A DNA stretch of 64,000 nt from OCS116 sp051531935 (lineage in GTDB: Bacteria; Pseudomonadota; Alphaproteobacteria; Rhizobiales; OSC116), in the NCBI GenBank assembly GCA_051531935.1, contig JAOPTR010000022.1, positions 1-64,000 on the forward strand. The letters are read 5' to 3'. Of the stretch, positions 34,331-44,292 are shown one piece after another. The translations under genes and the position numbers were made by a program. Position 1 is the first letter of the stretch. Each line of letters opens with the position of its first letter. Below the pieces are notes generated by a model that worked only from the letters and a program-made list of their open reading frames with translations, was not told the origin of the DNA and did not search any database.

Positions 34331-34351
34331 GGGCGAAGAAAAACTTCGCCC
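34331..34351 (-). terminator. Rho-independent terminator of acs
   Basis: GGGCGAAG (34331-34338) and CTTCGCCC (34344-34351) form a perfect 8-bp stem. On the minus strand a T-rich run (TTCTTTTTGT) follows it. It lies 85 bases after the acs stop. Confidence 0.8.
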
Positions 34352-34436
34352 TCGTTGCCTCTGGGTTTGGAAAATGGTCCGCTAATCCAATAAATTAGAA
34401 TAGATATCTGCTTTTCCGAATCACCCTACTTTATAT

Positions 34437-36374
34437 TTATAAAGCTTCGTGGTTTTTAATCAACTCTTCTACGACTTGTGGCTCAGCCAATGTTGAGATG
34501 TCGCCTAGATTGCCATACTCATCTTCGGCAATTTTACGCAAAATACGGCGCATAATTTTACCTGAACGGGTTTTTGGAAGACCTGGAGCGAATTGAAGCT
34601 TATCTATGGTTGCAATGGGGCCGATTTCTTTACGTACCCATTTAACCAATTCTATTTTCAATTCATCGGATGGTTCGCCATCATGCATTAAAGTGACATA
34701 AGCATAAATGCCTTGGCCTTTAATATCGTGCGGGAAACCAACCACAGCGGCTTCGGACACGCTATCATGCGAAACAAGTGCGCTTTCGATTTCGGCAGTG
34801 CCCATGCGATGACCAGATACGTTGAGCACATCGTCAACGCGGCCTGTAATCCAATAATAGCCATCTTTATCGCGTTTGGCGCCATCACCTGTGAAATATT
34901 TACCTTTAAAGGTTGAGAAATATGTTTGGATGAAGCGTTCATGATCGCCATAAATTGAGCGAGATTGACCCGGCCAACTATCGGTAATGCATAACAGGCC
35001 TTCGGCTTCGCCTTCTAGAACATTGCCTTCTTGATCGACAATTTCGGGTTTTACACCAAAGAATGGATGGCTAGCAGAACCAGGCTTCATAGCGGTTGCG
35101 CCAGGAAGTGGGCTGATGAGAATGCCACCCGTTTCGGTTTGCCACCATGTATCGACTATTGGGCATTTTTCATTGCCAACAATATGGTAATACCATTCCC
35201 AAGCTTCTGGGTTGATAGGCTCTCCTACTGAACCTAACAAGCGCAATGATGAGCGATCTGATTTTGTGACAAAATCGTCGCCTTTGCCCATAAGGGCGCG
35301 GATGGCTGTTGGGGCTGTGTAGAATGTTGTGACTTGATGCTTGTCGATGACATCCCAAAAACGTGACGCTGTTGGGTATGTTGGCACACCTTCGAACATA
35401 AGCGTTGTGGCGCCATTGGCAAGAGGGCCATAAAGAATATAGCTATGGCCTGTAATCCAACCTACATCGGCAGTACACCAATGGATGTCATTTTCATGAT
35501 GATCGAAAATATATTTATGGGTCATGCTGGCGTAAACAAGGTAACCACCTGTTGTGTGCAAAATACCTTTTGGTGTGCCAGTAGAACCTGATGTGTAAAG
35601 AATGAAAAGCGGATCTTCTGCATTCATTTCTTCGGGTTCGCAAACCTCGGATAGGCCTTTAATGGCTTCATGATGCCAAATATCGCGCGTATCATCAAAT
35701 GCGACATCGCCGCCTGTGCGTTTAACAACGAAAACTTTTTCGCCGCCAGCGGTTTTTGTAAGTGCTTCATCGACATTGGCTTTAAGCGGAACGGCTTTGC
35801 CTGAACGATAGCCCTGATCGGATGTGATCACGAATTTGGATTCGCAAGCTTTAATGCGGCCAGCCAAAGCTTCTGGTGAGAAACCACCAAAAACCACACT
35901 ATGTGGCGCGCCAATACGGGTACAGGCGAGCATAGCATAAGCGGCTTCGGGAATCATCGGCATATAAAGGGTGACAACATCACCTTTTTTAACGCCATTG
36001 GCTTTTAGCATGTTTGCGAAGAGGCAAACTTGCTTATGCAATTCGTTATAAGTGATGTTTTTAGATTCATCTGGGTTATCGCCTTCCCAAATGATGGCGG
36101 TTTGCTCGCCTTTTGTGGCAAGATGGCGATCAATACAGTTGGCAGAAACGTTTAAAGTGCCGTCTTCATACCATTTGATATCGACATTGCCTTCGAAACT
36201 TGTGTTTTTGACTTTTGTGAATGGTTTGATCCAATCCAAACGCGTGCCATGATAAGCCCAGAAAATGTCTGGATTATCGGATGAGCGCTTATGTAACGTG
36301 TCATATCTTGAATGATTTACATAGCTTTTGGCGCTAAACGCTTCGTGCGGATAATGTGTTTCAACTTTAAACAT
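34437..36374 (-). CDS. acs: Acetyl-CoA synthetase
   Basis: It activates acetate to acetyl-CoA through acetyl-AMP. The 645-residue length is typical. The AMP-binding motif is YTSGSTGTPKG (about residue 260), followed by WWQTETGG and YFTGDGAKRDKDGYYWITGR, with the C-terminal PKTRSGKIMRR (about residue 606) carrying the lysine that is acetylated for control in many bacteria. The ATG has GAGG six bases upstream. It is a single gene; the YciI-like gene upstream is 192 bases away. Confidence 0.98.
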   Translation of the reverse strand: MFKVETHYPHEAFSAKSYVNHSRYDTLHKRSSDNPDIFWAYHGTRLDWIKPFTKVKNTSFEGNVDIKWYEDGTLNVSANCIDRHLATKGEQTAIIWEGDNPDESKNITYNELHKQVCLFANMLKANGVKKGDVVTLYMPMIPEAAYAMLACTRIGAPHSVVFGGFSPEALAGRIKACESKFVITSDQGYRSGKAVPLKANVDEALTKTAGGEKVFVVKRTGGDVAFDDTRDIWHHEAIKGLSEVCEPEEMNAEDPLFILYTSGSTGTPKGILHTTGGYLVYASMTHKYIFDHHENDIHWCTADVGWITGHSYILYGPLANGATTLMFEGVPTYPTASRFWDVIDKHQVTTFYTAPTAIRALMGKGDDFVTKSDRSSLRLLGSVGEPINPEAWEWYYHIVGNEKCPIVDTWWQTETGGILISPLPGATAMKPGSASHPFFGVKPEIVDQEGNVLEGEAEGLLCITDSWPGQSRSIYGDHERFIQTYFSTFKGKYFTGDGAKRDKDGYYWITGRVDDVLNVSGHRMGTAEIESALVSHDSVSEAAVVGFPHDIKGQGIYAYVTLMHDGEPSDELKIELVKWVRKEIGPIATIDKLQFAPGLPKTRSGKIMRRILRKIAEDEYGNLGDISTLAEPQVVEELIKNHEAL

Positions 36375-36566
36375 TGAGTCCCTCTTAGTTTCTAAAATTA
36401 TTTAACGCGATAAAATTGGGCAAGGTTATAGATCGGTTGCCCGCTATCTTCACTGATTTAAACAGTATGATATTCGTTGTGCAATTGGTAGTAGTCCATT
36501 CGTGCCAATTTTACATATTTATTGGTAGAATGAGGCTGTAAACGGTTTTGCAGGACTAGGCTTGGG

Positions 36567-36851
36567 TTAAATTGGGTTTGAAAAAGCAATTTTCATGGGT
36601 TTAACGGTTACTTTTTCGAACAAGCCAGCAACGGCGTAGGGATCGGTGGCTAAAAAGGCGTCTAATGCAGCGCGGTCTTCAGCTTCGATAATAAGGTGAG
36701 AGCCTATCATGCTGTCATCGGCACCTAGTAGAGCGCCGCCAACAATGATGCGGGCGCCTGCATTGGCTGAAAATGCCAAATGCTTTTCGCGGGTGGCCAT
36801 TCTGAGATCGAGGCTATTGTCTTTATCGTAACATGAAACTGCGTAATACAT
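36567..36851 (-). CDS. YciI-like protein
   Basis: The 94-residue product has the YCII ferredoxin-like pattern: RMATREKHLAFSANAG, GGALLGAD, GSHLIIEAEDRAALDAFLATDPYAVAGLFEKVTV, shown here as separate parts of one domain. The His-Asp pair of the fold is present (REKHL and ATDPY). Members are small dimers with no settled reaction. In alphaproteobacteria it often lies next to gpsA and tsaD, as here, with gpsA 82 bases upstream. Confidence 0.92.
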   Translation of the reverse strand: MYYAVSCYDKDNSLDLRMATREKHLAFSANAGARIIVGGALLGADDSMIGSHLIIEAEDRAALDAFLATDPYAVAGLFEKVTVKPMKIAFSNPI

Positions 36852-36933
36852 ATTTTTCCCTTTTTCACTAATACTTATGTGATGTGTTTTGAAGATATTT
36901 TATCTAGCTTTATGGCGTTTATCAACCAATCAG

Positions 36934-37929
36934 TTAAACATTTTCTAGCTTTAGCGGGCGGTTGAGCAAGTTGGTGATGGCGCTATCGACATCTAAATTA
37001 CCTGCCACAATATCGGCCACTGTTTGGCATATCGGCATATCTATGCCCAATTCTTTTGCCCATTTGGCCAGAATTGCAGAGGTATGCACACCTTCGGATA
37101 CGCTTTGGCGTGAATCCATAATCTGTTGTAAAGTTTGACCTTGGCCGAGCAGCATGCCTAGTGACATATTGCGCGATAGGGTACTGTTGGCGGTGAGTGT
37201 GAGATCGCCCAAGCCAGACAAGCCAAACAAGGTTTCACGTTTTGCACCGAGGGCAGCGCCAAAGCGGGTTAGCTCGGCAAAACCACGTGTGGTAAGGGCA
37301 GCGCGGGCGCTATCGCCAAAGCCTTTGCCATCTGAAATGCCTGTGGCGATGGCCAAAACATTTTTAACCGCGCCGCCAACTTGGGCGCCAACGATATCGG
37401 TTGAATGATAAAGCCTGAAGGTTGGAATGGACAAAGCCTTGGCAAGTTGTTGGCCTGCATGTTGATCTTCTAACGCTAACGTAATGGCGGTGGGTAGGCC
37501 TTTGGCGACATCTATAGCGAAACTAGGGCCTGACAAAATGCCTGCTTTGGCAATGGGTAAAGTTTCGGCCATAACATCGGATAGCAGCATGCGTGTAGAG
37601 GCCTCTATGCCTTTAGCACAGATGAGAATGGGAATTGATTTTTTAAGATATTGTGCAAATTGGACGGCAATGGGGCGCACTAATTGTGCGGGAGTGACCC
37701 ATAATATGGCATCCATATCGGCCATATCGGCCAGTTGATTGGTGGCCTTAATATTATGTGGTAGTGGCACGTCTTTGAGGAAGATGCTGTTTTCGTGATG
37801 GTTGTTGATGGCATCGACCACCTCGGTTTCATAAGCCCAAATGGTTGTTGTGTGCCCTGCGGTTGCGGCGACTGTTGCCAATGCTGTGCCCCAAGCGCCT
37901 GCGCCCATAATGCCGATTTTTAGATTCAT
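36934..37929 (-). CDS. gpsA: Glycerol-3-phosphate dehydrogenase [NAD(P)+]
   Basis: It makes sn-glycerol-3-phosphate from dihydroxyacetone phosphate for phospholipid synthesis. The 331-residue product starts with the nucleotide motif IGIMGAGAWGTALA, followed by LSGPSFAIDVAKGLPTA, the catalytic lysine in GGAVKNVLAIA and the C-terminal LSGLGDLTLTA. All are typical and intact. It is on the same strand as tsaD upstream, separated by a 265-base gap with a repeat fragment. Confidence 0.97.
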   Translation of the reverse strand: MNLKIGIMGAGAWGTALATVAATAGHTTTIWAYETEVVDAINNHHENSIFLKDVPLPHNIKATNQLADMADMDAILWVTPAQLVRPIAVQFAQYLKKSIPILICAKGIEASTRMLLSDVMAETLPIAKAGILSGPSFAIDVAKGLPTAITLALEDQHAGQQLAKALSIPTFRLYHSTDIVGAQVGGAVKNVLAIATGISDGKGFGDSARAALTTRGFAELTRFGAALGAKRETLFGLSGLGDLTLTANSTLSRNMSLGMLLGQGQTLQQIMDSRQSVSEGVHTSAILAKWAKELGIDMPICQTVADIVAGNLDVDSAITNLLNRPLKLENV

Positions 37930-38194
37930 TTAGTTGCCCATTAATTACACTATTTGTGGCCATTGCGCTGCGCTTTGACCAAGATGGTTGCGCCAATAAA
38001 CTGGCTCAAGCGAACTATAATCTATTTATTATATTTGGCTATATTTTTTAATTTAATTGGCAGTGCCCTAACGACACTTGCTCGCTAGAATCTTGCCGTT
38101 AAGACAAAATTAACCGTTAGCTCGCGAGATTCTATGGTGAATTGGTTAATGGCGTAGCGATATATATGACACTATCAATGGTGGTGAAATTAAA
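37930..38194. other. 265-base gap with a repeat fragment and imperfect inverted repeat
   Basis: Bases 37991-38010 (cgccaataaactggctcaag) match the end of repeat unit A at 11246-11264 with one mismatch. Further on, TAGAATCT near 38089 and AGATTCTA near 38130 face each other, with CTCGCGAG inside the second arm. I see no gene. Confidence 0.5.
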
Positions 38195-39247
38195 TTATTC
38201 GTAAAGTGGCCAGCGGGCGCGAGGTGGGGCAGTGAGGTTGTTTACATTGCCCTGCATATACTGAGTGATGCCTGCCCATGCAATCATGGCGCCATTATCG
38301 GTGCAAAGATTTGAGGGGGGAACCACAAGATTGAAGCCGTGATTTGCGCCTAGCTCGGTTAGTTTTTGGGCAATGGCTTTGTTGGCGGCAACACCACCAG
38401 CAATGATGAGGTTTTGCGGAGACTCTGGAGTGAGATTTAGATTTTCGCGAAATAATACCATGGCGCGTTTGACGCGATCGGCCAATACATCGGCAGCGGC
38501 GGCTTGAAAGGCAGCACAAATGTCGTGTTTATCTTGCTCGGCAATGGGTTCGATTTTTTTGGCGGCATGAAGCACCGCGGTTTTAAGACCTGAGAAAGAA
38601 AAATCGCAGTTTTTGCGGCCTTTCATGGGACGGGGTAGGGTGAACCTATCGGCACTACCTGTTTTGGCATATGCTTCTACATGGGGGCCGCCCGGATAGC
38701 CTAGGCCTAGTAATTTGGCTACTTTATCAAAGGCTTCGCCAATGGCATCATCTATAGTCGTACCTAGTAATTGGTAATCGCCAATTGCATTCACTTGTAA
38801 TATTTGGGTATGACCGCCAGAAATGAGTAAAAGCAAATAAGGGGCTTGGATTCCATCTGACAGGCCCGCAGTGAGGGCGTGGCCTTCGAGGTGGTTGACG
38901 GCTATAAATGGTAGATCATGGGCTAAACTAATGGCTTTTCCGCTCATGAGGCCGATAATAACACCGCCCAAAAGCCCAGGCCCTGAAGTGGCTGCGACTA
39001 AATTTAGGTCATTATAGGTTAGGTTTGCCTCTTGCAGCGCTTGGGTGACCATGTGATCCATATATTCGATATGTGCTCTTGCCGCTAGCTCGGGCACAAC
39101 GCCACCAAAGGGCGCGTGCACATCGGTTTGGGTGTGGATGATGTTGGACAAAATGTCGCTGCTGCCATCGGGATTGCGTCTGACAATGGCGGCTGCCGTA
39201 TCATCGCAACTGGATTCTAGTCCTAAACATATAATTTCTTTATTCAT
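38195..39247 (-). CDS. tsaD: tRNA N6-threonylcarbamoyladenosine synthase subunit TsaD
   Basis: It transfers threonylcarbamoyl to A37 of ANN-decoding tRNAs together with TsaB and TsaE. The 350-residue product has GLESSCDDTAAAIV, the metal-binding VNHLEGH, ISGGHTQIL, GDYQLLGTTIDDAIGEAFDK and the C-terminal CTDNGAMIAWAG, all in the family order. I use the ATG at 39247; a longer form from 39349 would run into the divergent hemC start. The tsaD-hemC divergent pair is common in alphaproteobacteria. Confidence 0.97.
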   Translation of the reverse strand: MNKEIICLGLESSCDDTAAAIVRRNPDGSSDILSNIIHTQTDVHAPFGGVVPELAARAHIEYMDHMVTQALQEANLTYNDLNLVAATSGPGLLGGVIIGLMSGKAISLAHDLPFIAVNHLEGHALTAGLSDGIQAPYLLLLISGGHTQILQVNAIGDYQLLGTTIDDAIGEAFDKVAKLLGLGYPGGPHVEAYAKTGSADRFTLPRPMKGRKNCDFSFSGLKTAVLHAAKKIEPIAEQDKHDICAAFQAAAADVLADRVKRAMVLFRENLNLTPESPQNLIIAGGVAANKAIAQKLTELGANHGFNLVVPPSNLCTDNGAMIAWAGITQYMQGNVNNLTAPPRARWPLYE

Positions 39248-39331
39248 GGGGTCGAATCCTGCTTGACCTATTGGCGTTTGACGCTCATATATTGGATTGC
39301 TTTTATAATAAACGCCATGACGAGGCAAGCT

Positions 39332-40285
39332 GTGAATATGATTCCCCAAAATTTAACCCTTCCGATTAAAATTGGTAGCCGTGGTAGCCCACTGGCGATG
39401 GCACAAAGCCACCAAGTGCGCGACCGTTTAAAATCGGCCTATGGACTTGAAGAAAAAGACTTTGAAATTATTGCGATTTCGACCAAAGGTGACCGCATAC
39501 AAGATAAGCCGCTTAAAGATTTTGGTGGCAAGGGCTTGTTTACCAGTGAGATTGAGCAGCAATTAGCTGACGGTGATATTGACATTGCCGTGCATAGTAT
39601 GAAAGACGTGCCAACAGCATTGCCAACTGGTTTAATAATGACAGCAATTTTACCGCGTGAAGATGTGCGGGATGCTTTTATATCGGTTAAATATAACGCG
39701 TTACAAGATTTGCCAAATGGCGCTGTGGTTGGCTCATCTTCATTGAGGCGGGCGGCAATTTTGTTGAATAAACGCCCAGATTTAAAGATTGTGAATTTTA
39801 GAGGCAATGTGCAAACTCGGCTTGAAAAATTATCAAATGGTGATGTGGATGCAACTATTTTGGCCGTGGCAGGGTTAAACCGTTTGGGCATAAATGAAGT
39901 GATGACCCACACCATTGCGGCATCTGACATGTTGCCAGCTGTGGCGCAGGGAGCCATTGGCCTTGAAGTGCGCGACAATGACGTGGCGATGATTAAATTG
40001 CTTTCGGCGATTAATTGTGGTGAATCTAAAGCTGAAATAAATATGGAACGTGCGTTTTTAGCAGCATTGGACGGCTCGTGCCGCACACCGATTGCGGCAT
40101 TGGCGCAAATATTTGGACAGCAGATTGAATTTAAGGGTATGATTTTAACGCCTGATGGCAAAGTGAAGCATGAAGTTGCGATTACCGCGCCATTAAACCA
40201 AGCTGAGTTGTTTGGCCGTAATTTGGGGCTTGAATTGCTTGAAAAAGCTGGCCCTGACTTTTTTGAACCGCTTTACGAAATTTAA
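39332..40285 (+). CDS. hemC: Porphobilinogen deaminase (hydroxymethylbilane synthase)
   Basis: It polymerises four porphobilinogens into hydroxymethylbilane. Family blocks are IKIGSRGSPLAMAQ, FTSEIEQQL, HSMKDVPT, VGSSSLRRAA and NFRGNVQTRL. The cysteine that holds the dipyrromethane cofactor is in DGSCRTPIAA (about residue 250). I chose the GTG at 39332 because GAGG ends exactly six bases before it; ATG 39338 and ATG 39317 are alternatives. It leads the hemC-hemD-mitofilin-hemY run. Confidence 0.96.
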   Translation: MNMIPQNLTLPIKIGSRGSPLAMAQSHQVRDRLKSAYGLEEKDFEIIAISTKGDRIQDKPLKDFGGKGLFTSEIEQQLADGDIDIAVHSMKDVPTALPTGLIMTAILPREDVRDAFISVKYNALQDLPNGAVVGSSSLRRAAILLNKRPDLKIVNFRGNVQTRLEKLSNGDVDATILAVAGLNRLGINEVMTHTIAASDMLPAVAQGAIGLEVRDNDVAMIKLLSAINCGESKAEINMERAFLAALDGSCRTPIAALAQIFGQQIEFKGMILTPDGKVKHEVAITAPLNQAELFGRNLGLELLEKAGPDFFEPLYEI

Positions 40286-40334
40286 GCGCTGGCAAATTTA
40301 AGTCGAATGAATTGAGATGAGGCGTGGATAAGCT

Positions 40335-41060
40335 ATGGATAAAATTCTGATCACACGACCGCAAGAGGATTTTGGCCGCACCGCTGATTCTGTGGTGCAG
40401 TTGGGATTTGAAGCTATGTCTGCCCCGAGCTTATTGTTTGAAACTTTGGATTTTGGCCATGTTGCGCTTGAAGATTATGCGGCATTGGTATTTACCTCGG
40501 CCAATGGCGTGCGGGCGTTAAAAAACCATAAAAACATGAACCAACTTGCTTGTTATGTTGTGGGAAAAAATACCGCTAAAGTTGCCAAACAACTAGGTTT
40601 TGAGGTTTTGGTGCAAGGTGACAATGACGTGGTGAGCCTTGCTGAGAAAATTGAAATTGACTATAGAGATCGTGGTTTTTCAAAGCCATTATTACATATT
40701 TCGGGCACACATATGGCTGGAAATTTAAGCAAAATATTGGCCGAAAAGCTCATTGTGACTGAGCGTATTCAGGCTTATATTATGCAAGAAGTGAATGAGG
40801 TTTCGCCAAGATTGAACGCTGCCATTAATGAGGGAAAAATAGCGGCTATTTTATTTTATTCGACCCGAAGTGCGAAAATATTTATTAAAAACATGCAAAA
40901 ACATGGGCTTTTATCGAAAATATCCGAAATACCTACATTTTGTTTGTCAAAAAACATTGCAGATGCGGTGGCTAGGCCTTATCTTAAAAACATATATTTT
41001 GTAAACCAACCAGATGAAGCAAAATTACTAAAATTAATGCAATTGAATATTAAAATTTGA
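40335..41060 (+). CDS. hemD: Uroporphyrinogen-III synthase
   Basis: It cyclises hydroxymethylbilane and inverts ring D. The 241-residue product has the two-domain HemD pattern with ILITRPQEDFGRTADSV at the N-terminus, LVFTSANGVRAL, YVVGKNTAKVAKQLGF, LLHISGTHMAGNL and ILFYSTRSAKIFI. HemD sequences vary widely, so context (directly after hemC) adds weight. The gap to hemC is 49 bases. Confidence 0.93.
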   Translation: MDKILITRPQEDFGRTADSVVQLGFEAMSAPSLLFETLDFGHVALEDYAALVFTSANGVRALKNHKNMNQLACYVVGKNTAKVAKQLGFEVLVQGDNDVVSLAEKIEIDYRDRGFSKPLLHISGTHMAGNLSKILAEKLIVTERIQAYIMQEVNEVSPRLNAAINEGKIAAILFYSTRSAKIFIKNMQKHGLLSKISEIPTFCLSKNIADAVARPYLKNIYFVNQPDEAKLLKLMQLNIKI

Positions 41061-41080
41061 CCCCTCTATTTTAGGCCTAA

Positions 41081-42379
41081 ATGATGAGCGAAGACGATAA
41101 AAAAACTCCAGAAGATGAAGCTGTAAAAAATCAAGTGATTGAAACTGTTGATGCGATTGAAGAGATCGAGGAAGACGTTGAAGCTGCTGTTGAAGAAAAT
41201 ATAGTTGAGCTAGATGAAAAGCTGGAAGATGTGAACCCAATTGTCGCAAAATCTGGCGCGGGATTTGGCTCTTTGTTAGTGGCTGCGCTTTTGGGTGGTG
41301 TGGTAACCGTGGCGCTTATTGGTGGGCTTGGTTATTATGCCGTTAGCTCGAATAATTTGGGTGGCTTAGGCAATTTGTTAAATGGTGGTGACGCGGCTGC
41401 AGCAAATGAAGAACGCTATACAGACGTTTCGACACGTATATTATCGCTAGAAGGTGAGTTTGCGGAACTGCAAAATGTTGCGCCAGCGACGATCGATTTA
41501 GCGCCTATTTCTGATGAAATTACGGCTTTGGCCGATAAGCTTGCCACTGAAAGTGACCAAGTGACTGCAATTGGCGAACGCATTGGTAGCGTTGAACAAT
41601 CCATTGCATTTGTTGCGCAAAAGGATGATGGCGGATTTGACAATACGATTATTATTGCGTTGCAAACTGAGCTTAATGACTTGAAAAAAGACATGCTAGC
41701 GAATAGTGGCAATGTTGTTTCTGGCAATAATGAAGAGCTAAGCGCGGCTGTTGAAGCGGTTCAGAGTAAAATGGCTGAATTAGAAACAGAGATTGCGGCC
41801 GTGAAAAGCATTGCTGAAACGGCATCGGCTGCTGGCACACAAATTAGCAATGGTGATGCTAGTAATATGGCATCGGCATTGGCTGTGGCGGCCTTAGAGC
41901 GCGCATTGCAAGATGAACAACCTTTTGAGGTTGAATTAAACGCCATTAAAGGTGTGGCTGGTGACAATGACGCCTTTGACAATGCGGCTTTGACCAAACT
42001 GGCTGAATATGCAGTGACAGGATTGGCCAGTGAAACTAGCCTAATGGGGCAGTTTGATGGTTTGTTAGAAGCGGCTTTGGTGGCTGACCTTAAAGGGGAA
42101 GGCACATCTGTATTGGACAAGTTTATTGGCAATGCAAAATCCATAATATCTATACGGAAAACAGGTAATGTGGATGGCAACAGCGCGGAAGCTGTATTGG
42201 CGCGGATGGAAGTGGCTGTGCAGGCCAAAGATTTAGGCGCTGCGGTAGAAATTGGAAATGCACTTGAAGGCCCCGCTAAAAAGGTGTTTGAAAATTGGCT
42301 GACATCGGCAACGAGCCGTTTGGCAGCAAAAGATTTAATGCGCCAAGTGAGCGCGGATATTTTAACATCATTGCAATAA
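41081..42379 (+). CDS. Mitofilin (Mic60-like) family membrane protein
   Basis: The 432-residue product has an acidic N-terminal cytoplasmic part, one membrane segment (about residues 63-83, LLVAALLGGVVTVALIGGL), a long helical and probably coiled-coil region, and a C-terminal mitofilin-type domain with ALAVAALERALQDEQPFEVEL and GNALEGPAKKVFENWLT. Alphaproteobacterial members are homologues of mitochondrial Mic60 and are implicated in shaping intracytoplasmic membranes. Position between hemD and hemY is the usual one. ATG 41081 and ATG 41084 are both possible. Confidence 0.9.
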   Translation: MMSEDDKKTPEDEAVKNQVIETVDAIEEIEEDVEAAVEENIVELDEKLEDVNPIVAKSGAGFGSLLVAALLGGVVTVALIGGLGYYAVSSNNLGGLGNLLNGGDAAAANEERYTDVSTRILSLEGEFAELQNVAPATIDLAPISDEITALADKLATESDQVTAIGERIGSVEQSIAFVAQKDDGGFDNTIIIALQTELNDLKKDMLANSGNVVSGNNEELSAAVEAVQSKMAELETEIAAVKSIAETASAAGTQISNGDASNMASALAVAALERALQDEQPFEVELNAIKGVAGDNDAFDNAALTKLAEYAVTGLASETSLMGQFDGLLEAALVADLKGEGTSVLDKFIGNAKSIISIRKTGNVDGNSAEAVLARMEVAVQAKDLGAAVEIGNALEGPAKKVFENWLTSATSRLAAKDLMRQVSADILTSLQ

Positions 42380-42402
42380 TGAGCAGCAAATTAGGATAAG
42401 TG

Positions 42403-44271
42403 ATGATTAGATTAATTGGATATTTTATTGCCTTTGCAGTGTTTGTAAGTGCGATTGTTTGGATGAATAATAACCCTGGCTATGTTGAGTTTGACTGGTT
42501 TGGGTACCATATTAAAAGTTCTATTGGACTATTTTTTGCCGCGATTATTATACTTATTGTATTGTGTATTATTGGCTGGCGTTTTGTGCGTGGCATTATG
42601 GGCGCACCAGATGCTTTTGGCGTGTTTTTTAGCAGTCGTCGCCGTAAAAAAGGTTATGAAGCTTTGTCTAAAGGCATTATTGCCGTTGGCAGCGGAGATG
42701 CAAAAACAGCACATAAATTTGCGCGCATTGCAGGTGAGAAACTTGATGATGAACCGCTTACCTTATTGTTAAAAGCCCAAACGGCTCAGCTTGAAGGCAA
42801 CAAAGAGTTAGCTCATAAAGCCTTTGAAAAAATGACGGAGCAGCCAGCCACTAAAATGCTTGGTTTGCGTGGCTTATTTGTGGAGGCGCAGCGCCAAGAA
42901 AATGGTGCTGATGCTAAGTTAATTGCACTTGATGCGGTTGCACATGACAGCCAAAGCAAATGGGCTTTGAACGGATTGTTTGACTTGCAAACCACTGAAG
43001 GTGATTGGGGTGGTGCTTTAAACAGCCTATTGATGATTGGCCGTTTGAGCGGAACTGACGCGGTTGAAACCAGGCGCAAGCGTGCTGTATTGTTAACAGC
43101 AGAGGCGTTGAACTTACAAGATAATAATGCAGAACGTGCATTGGAACTAAGCCTTGAAGCCAAAGCTTTGGCACCTGAATTGGTGCCTGCAACTATATTG
43201 GCTGCCAAATTGTTGCTGGCTAAAGGCAGCATTAGAAAAGCCCATAAGCTTTTGGAAAAATGCTGGCGTTTGGCACCTCACCCTGAACTTGGTGCATTAT
43301 TTGCTAAAGTTAAAGACGGTGAAAAAGACAAAGCTTGGCTAAAGCGTGTTCAGACTTTTGCCGAAAAAGCAGGGGCTGGCAATGCAAAAGCCCAAGCGCA
43401 AGGCGCAATTGAAGCTGCGGTGATGATTGCAAAAGTTGCAATTGAGCAGGGTGATTGGACAGCGGCACGCAAAGCACTAGAAAATATTGTGGTTGATGAC
43501 CCAAGTGCACGTATTTGCACATTGATGGCGAAAATTGAGCAAGGCGAATTGGGCAGCAAAGGCCTTGTTGCCGAATGGTTAGCCCGCGCGCAACGTGCGC
43601 CGAGTGATTCTGTTTGGTTGGCTGATGGACATATTGCCGAAGTTTGGGCGCCTATATCTGCTGTGACAGGTGAGTTGGATGCTTATGAGTGGAAACTGCC
43701 AGATTATAATATGGCGCAAGTTGAAGCTGATATGGCGGCAAATATTTTACTTGAACATCATGAAAATGAGTTACAAGCGATTGAAGCGCAAGCTCAAACC
43801 ATTGTTGAAGTGAAAGAACAGGCTAAAGCTGAAATTGCTAAATTGACTGATGAACGCAATGATGATGAACCAGACGATGAAGGCTCCAGCGGCAATGGTG
43901 ATGGCGGTGCAAGCCAACAAGTGATTGTGGTTGAAGACAAGCAAGCTAACGAAGAGCCTAAAAAAATTGAAGCCACGCCAGAAAGCGCAACAGCGATTGT
44001 GGCCGTTGAAAAAGTGGAAGAAGTTAGCGAAGATATTGTTGAAGAGAAAGCGATTGAATTGCAACCTGCTGATGCGAGCCCACAAAAATCTGGCGAAGAA
44101 AAATCGGGTGGGTTATTTGGCAAACGTCGTAAAGATGATGGAAAATCGGCAAGCCCTTATAGCAGCAAACCCATTACAAAAGATGATGAATTGCCCCGCC
44201 GCCCTGATGACCCAGGTTTGCCTAAAGAAGGCGCCAAAGGTTCTGGCAGCGAACGTTATTATTCTAATTAA
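42403..44271 (+). CDS. hemY: HemY N-terminal domain / TPR protein
   Basis: The 623-residue product (from the ATG; a GTG one codon earlier is possible) starts with two membrane segments (LIGYFIAFAVFVSAIVW and GLFFAAIIILIVLCIIGW). The HemY block MGAPDAFGVFFSSRRRKKGYEAL follows, then TPR-like helical repeats to about residue 430. The last ~170 residues are charged and probably disordered (many Glu, Lys, Ser, Pro). This hemY is not the protoporphyrinogen oxidase of the same name; its role in tetrapyrrole metabolism is unclear. AGGA precedes the ATG by six bases. Confidence 0.92.
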   Translation: MIRLIGYFIAFAVFVSAIVWMNNNPGYVEFDWFGYHIKSSIGLFFAAIIILIVLCIIGWRFVRGIMGAPDAFGVFFSSRRRKKGYEALSKGIIAVGSGDAKTAHKFARIAGEKLDDEPLTLLLKAQTAQLEGNKELAHKAFEKMTEQPATKMLGLRGLFVEAQRQENGADAKLIALDAVAHDSQSKWALNGLFDLQTTEGDWGGALNSLLMIGRLSGTDAVETRRKRAVLLTAEALNLQDNNAERALELSLEAKALAPELVPATILAAKLLLAKGSIRKAHKLLEKCWRLAPHPELGALFAKVKDGEKDKAWLKRVQTFAEKAGAGNAKAQAQGAIEAAVMIAKVAIEQGDWTAARKALENIVVDDPSARICTLMAKIEQGELGSKGLVAEWLARAQRAPSDSVWLADGHIAEVWAPISAVTGELDAYEWKLPDYNMAQVEADMAANILLEHHENELQAIEAQAQTIVEVKEQAKAEIAKLTDERNDDEPDDEGSSGNGDGGASQQVIVVEDKQANEEPKKIEATPESATAIVAVEKVEEVSEDIVEEKAIELQPADASPQKSGEEKSGGLFGKRRKDDGKSASPYSSKPITKDDELPRRPDDPGLPKEGAKGSGSERYYSN

Positions 44272-44292
44272 TATTAAGAAGTGAGTGAAGTT

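Noticed and set aside
42403..44271. HemY as protoporphyrinogen oxidase
   Set aside because: The product has two membrane segments and TPR-like repeats with no FAD-binding motif; it is the unrelated proteobacterial HemY.
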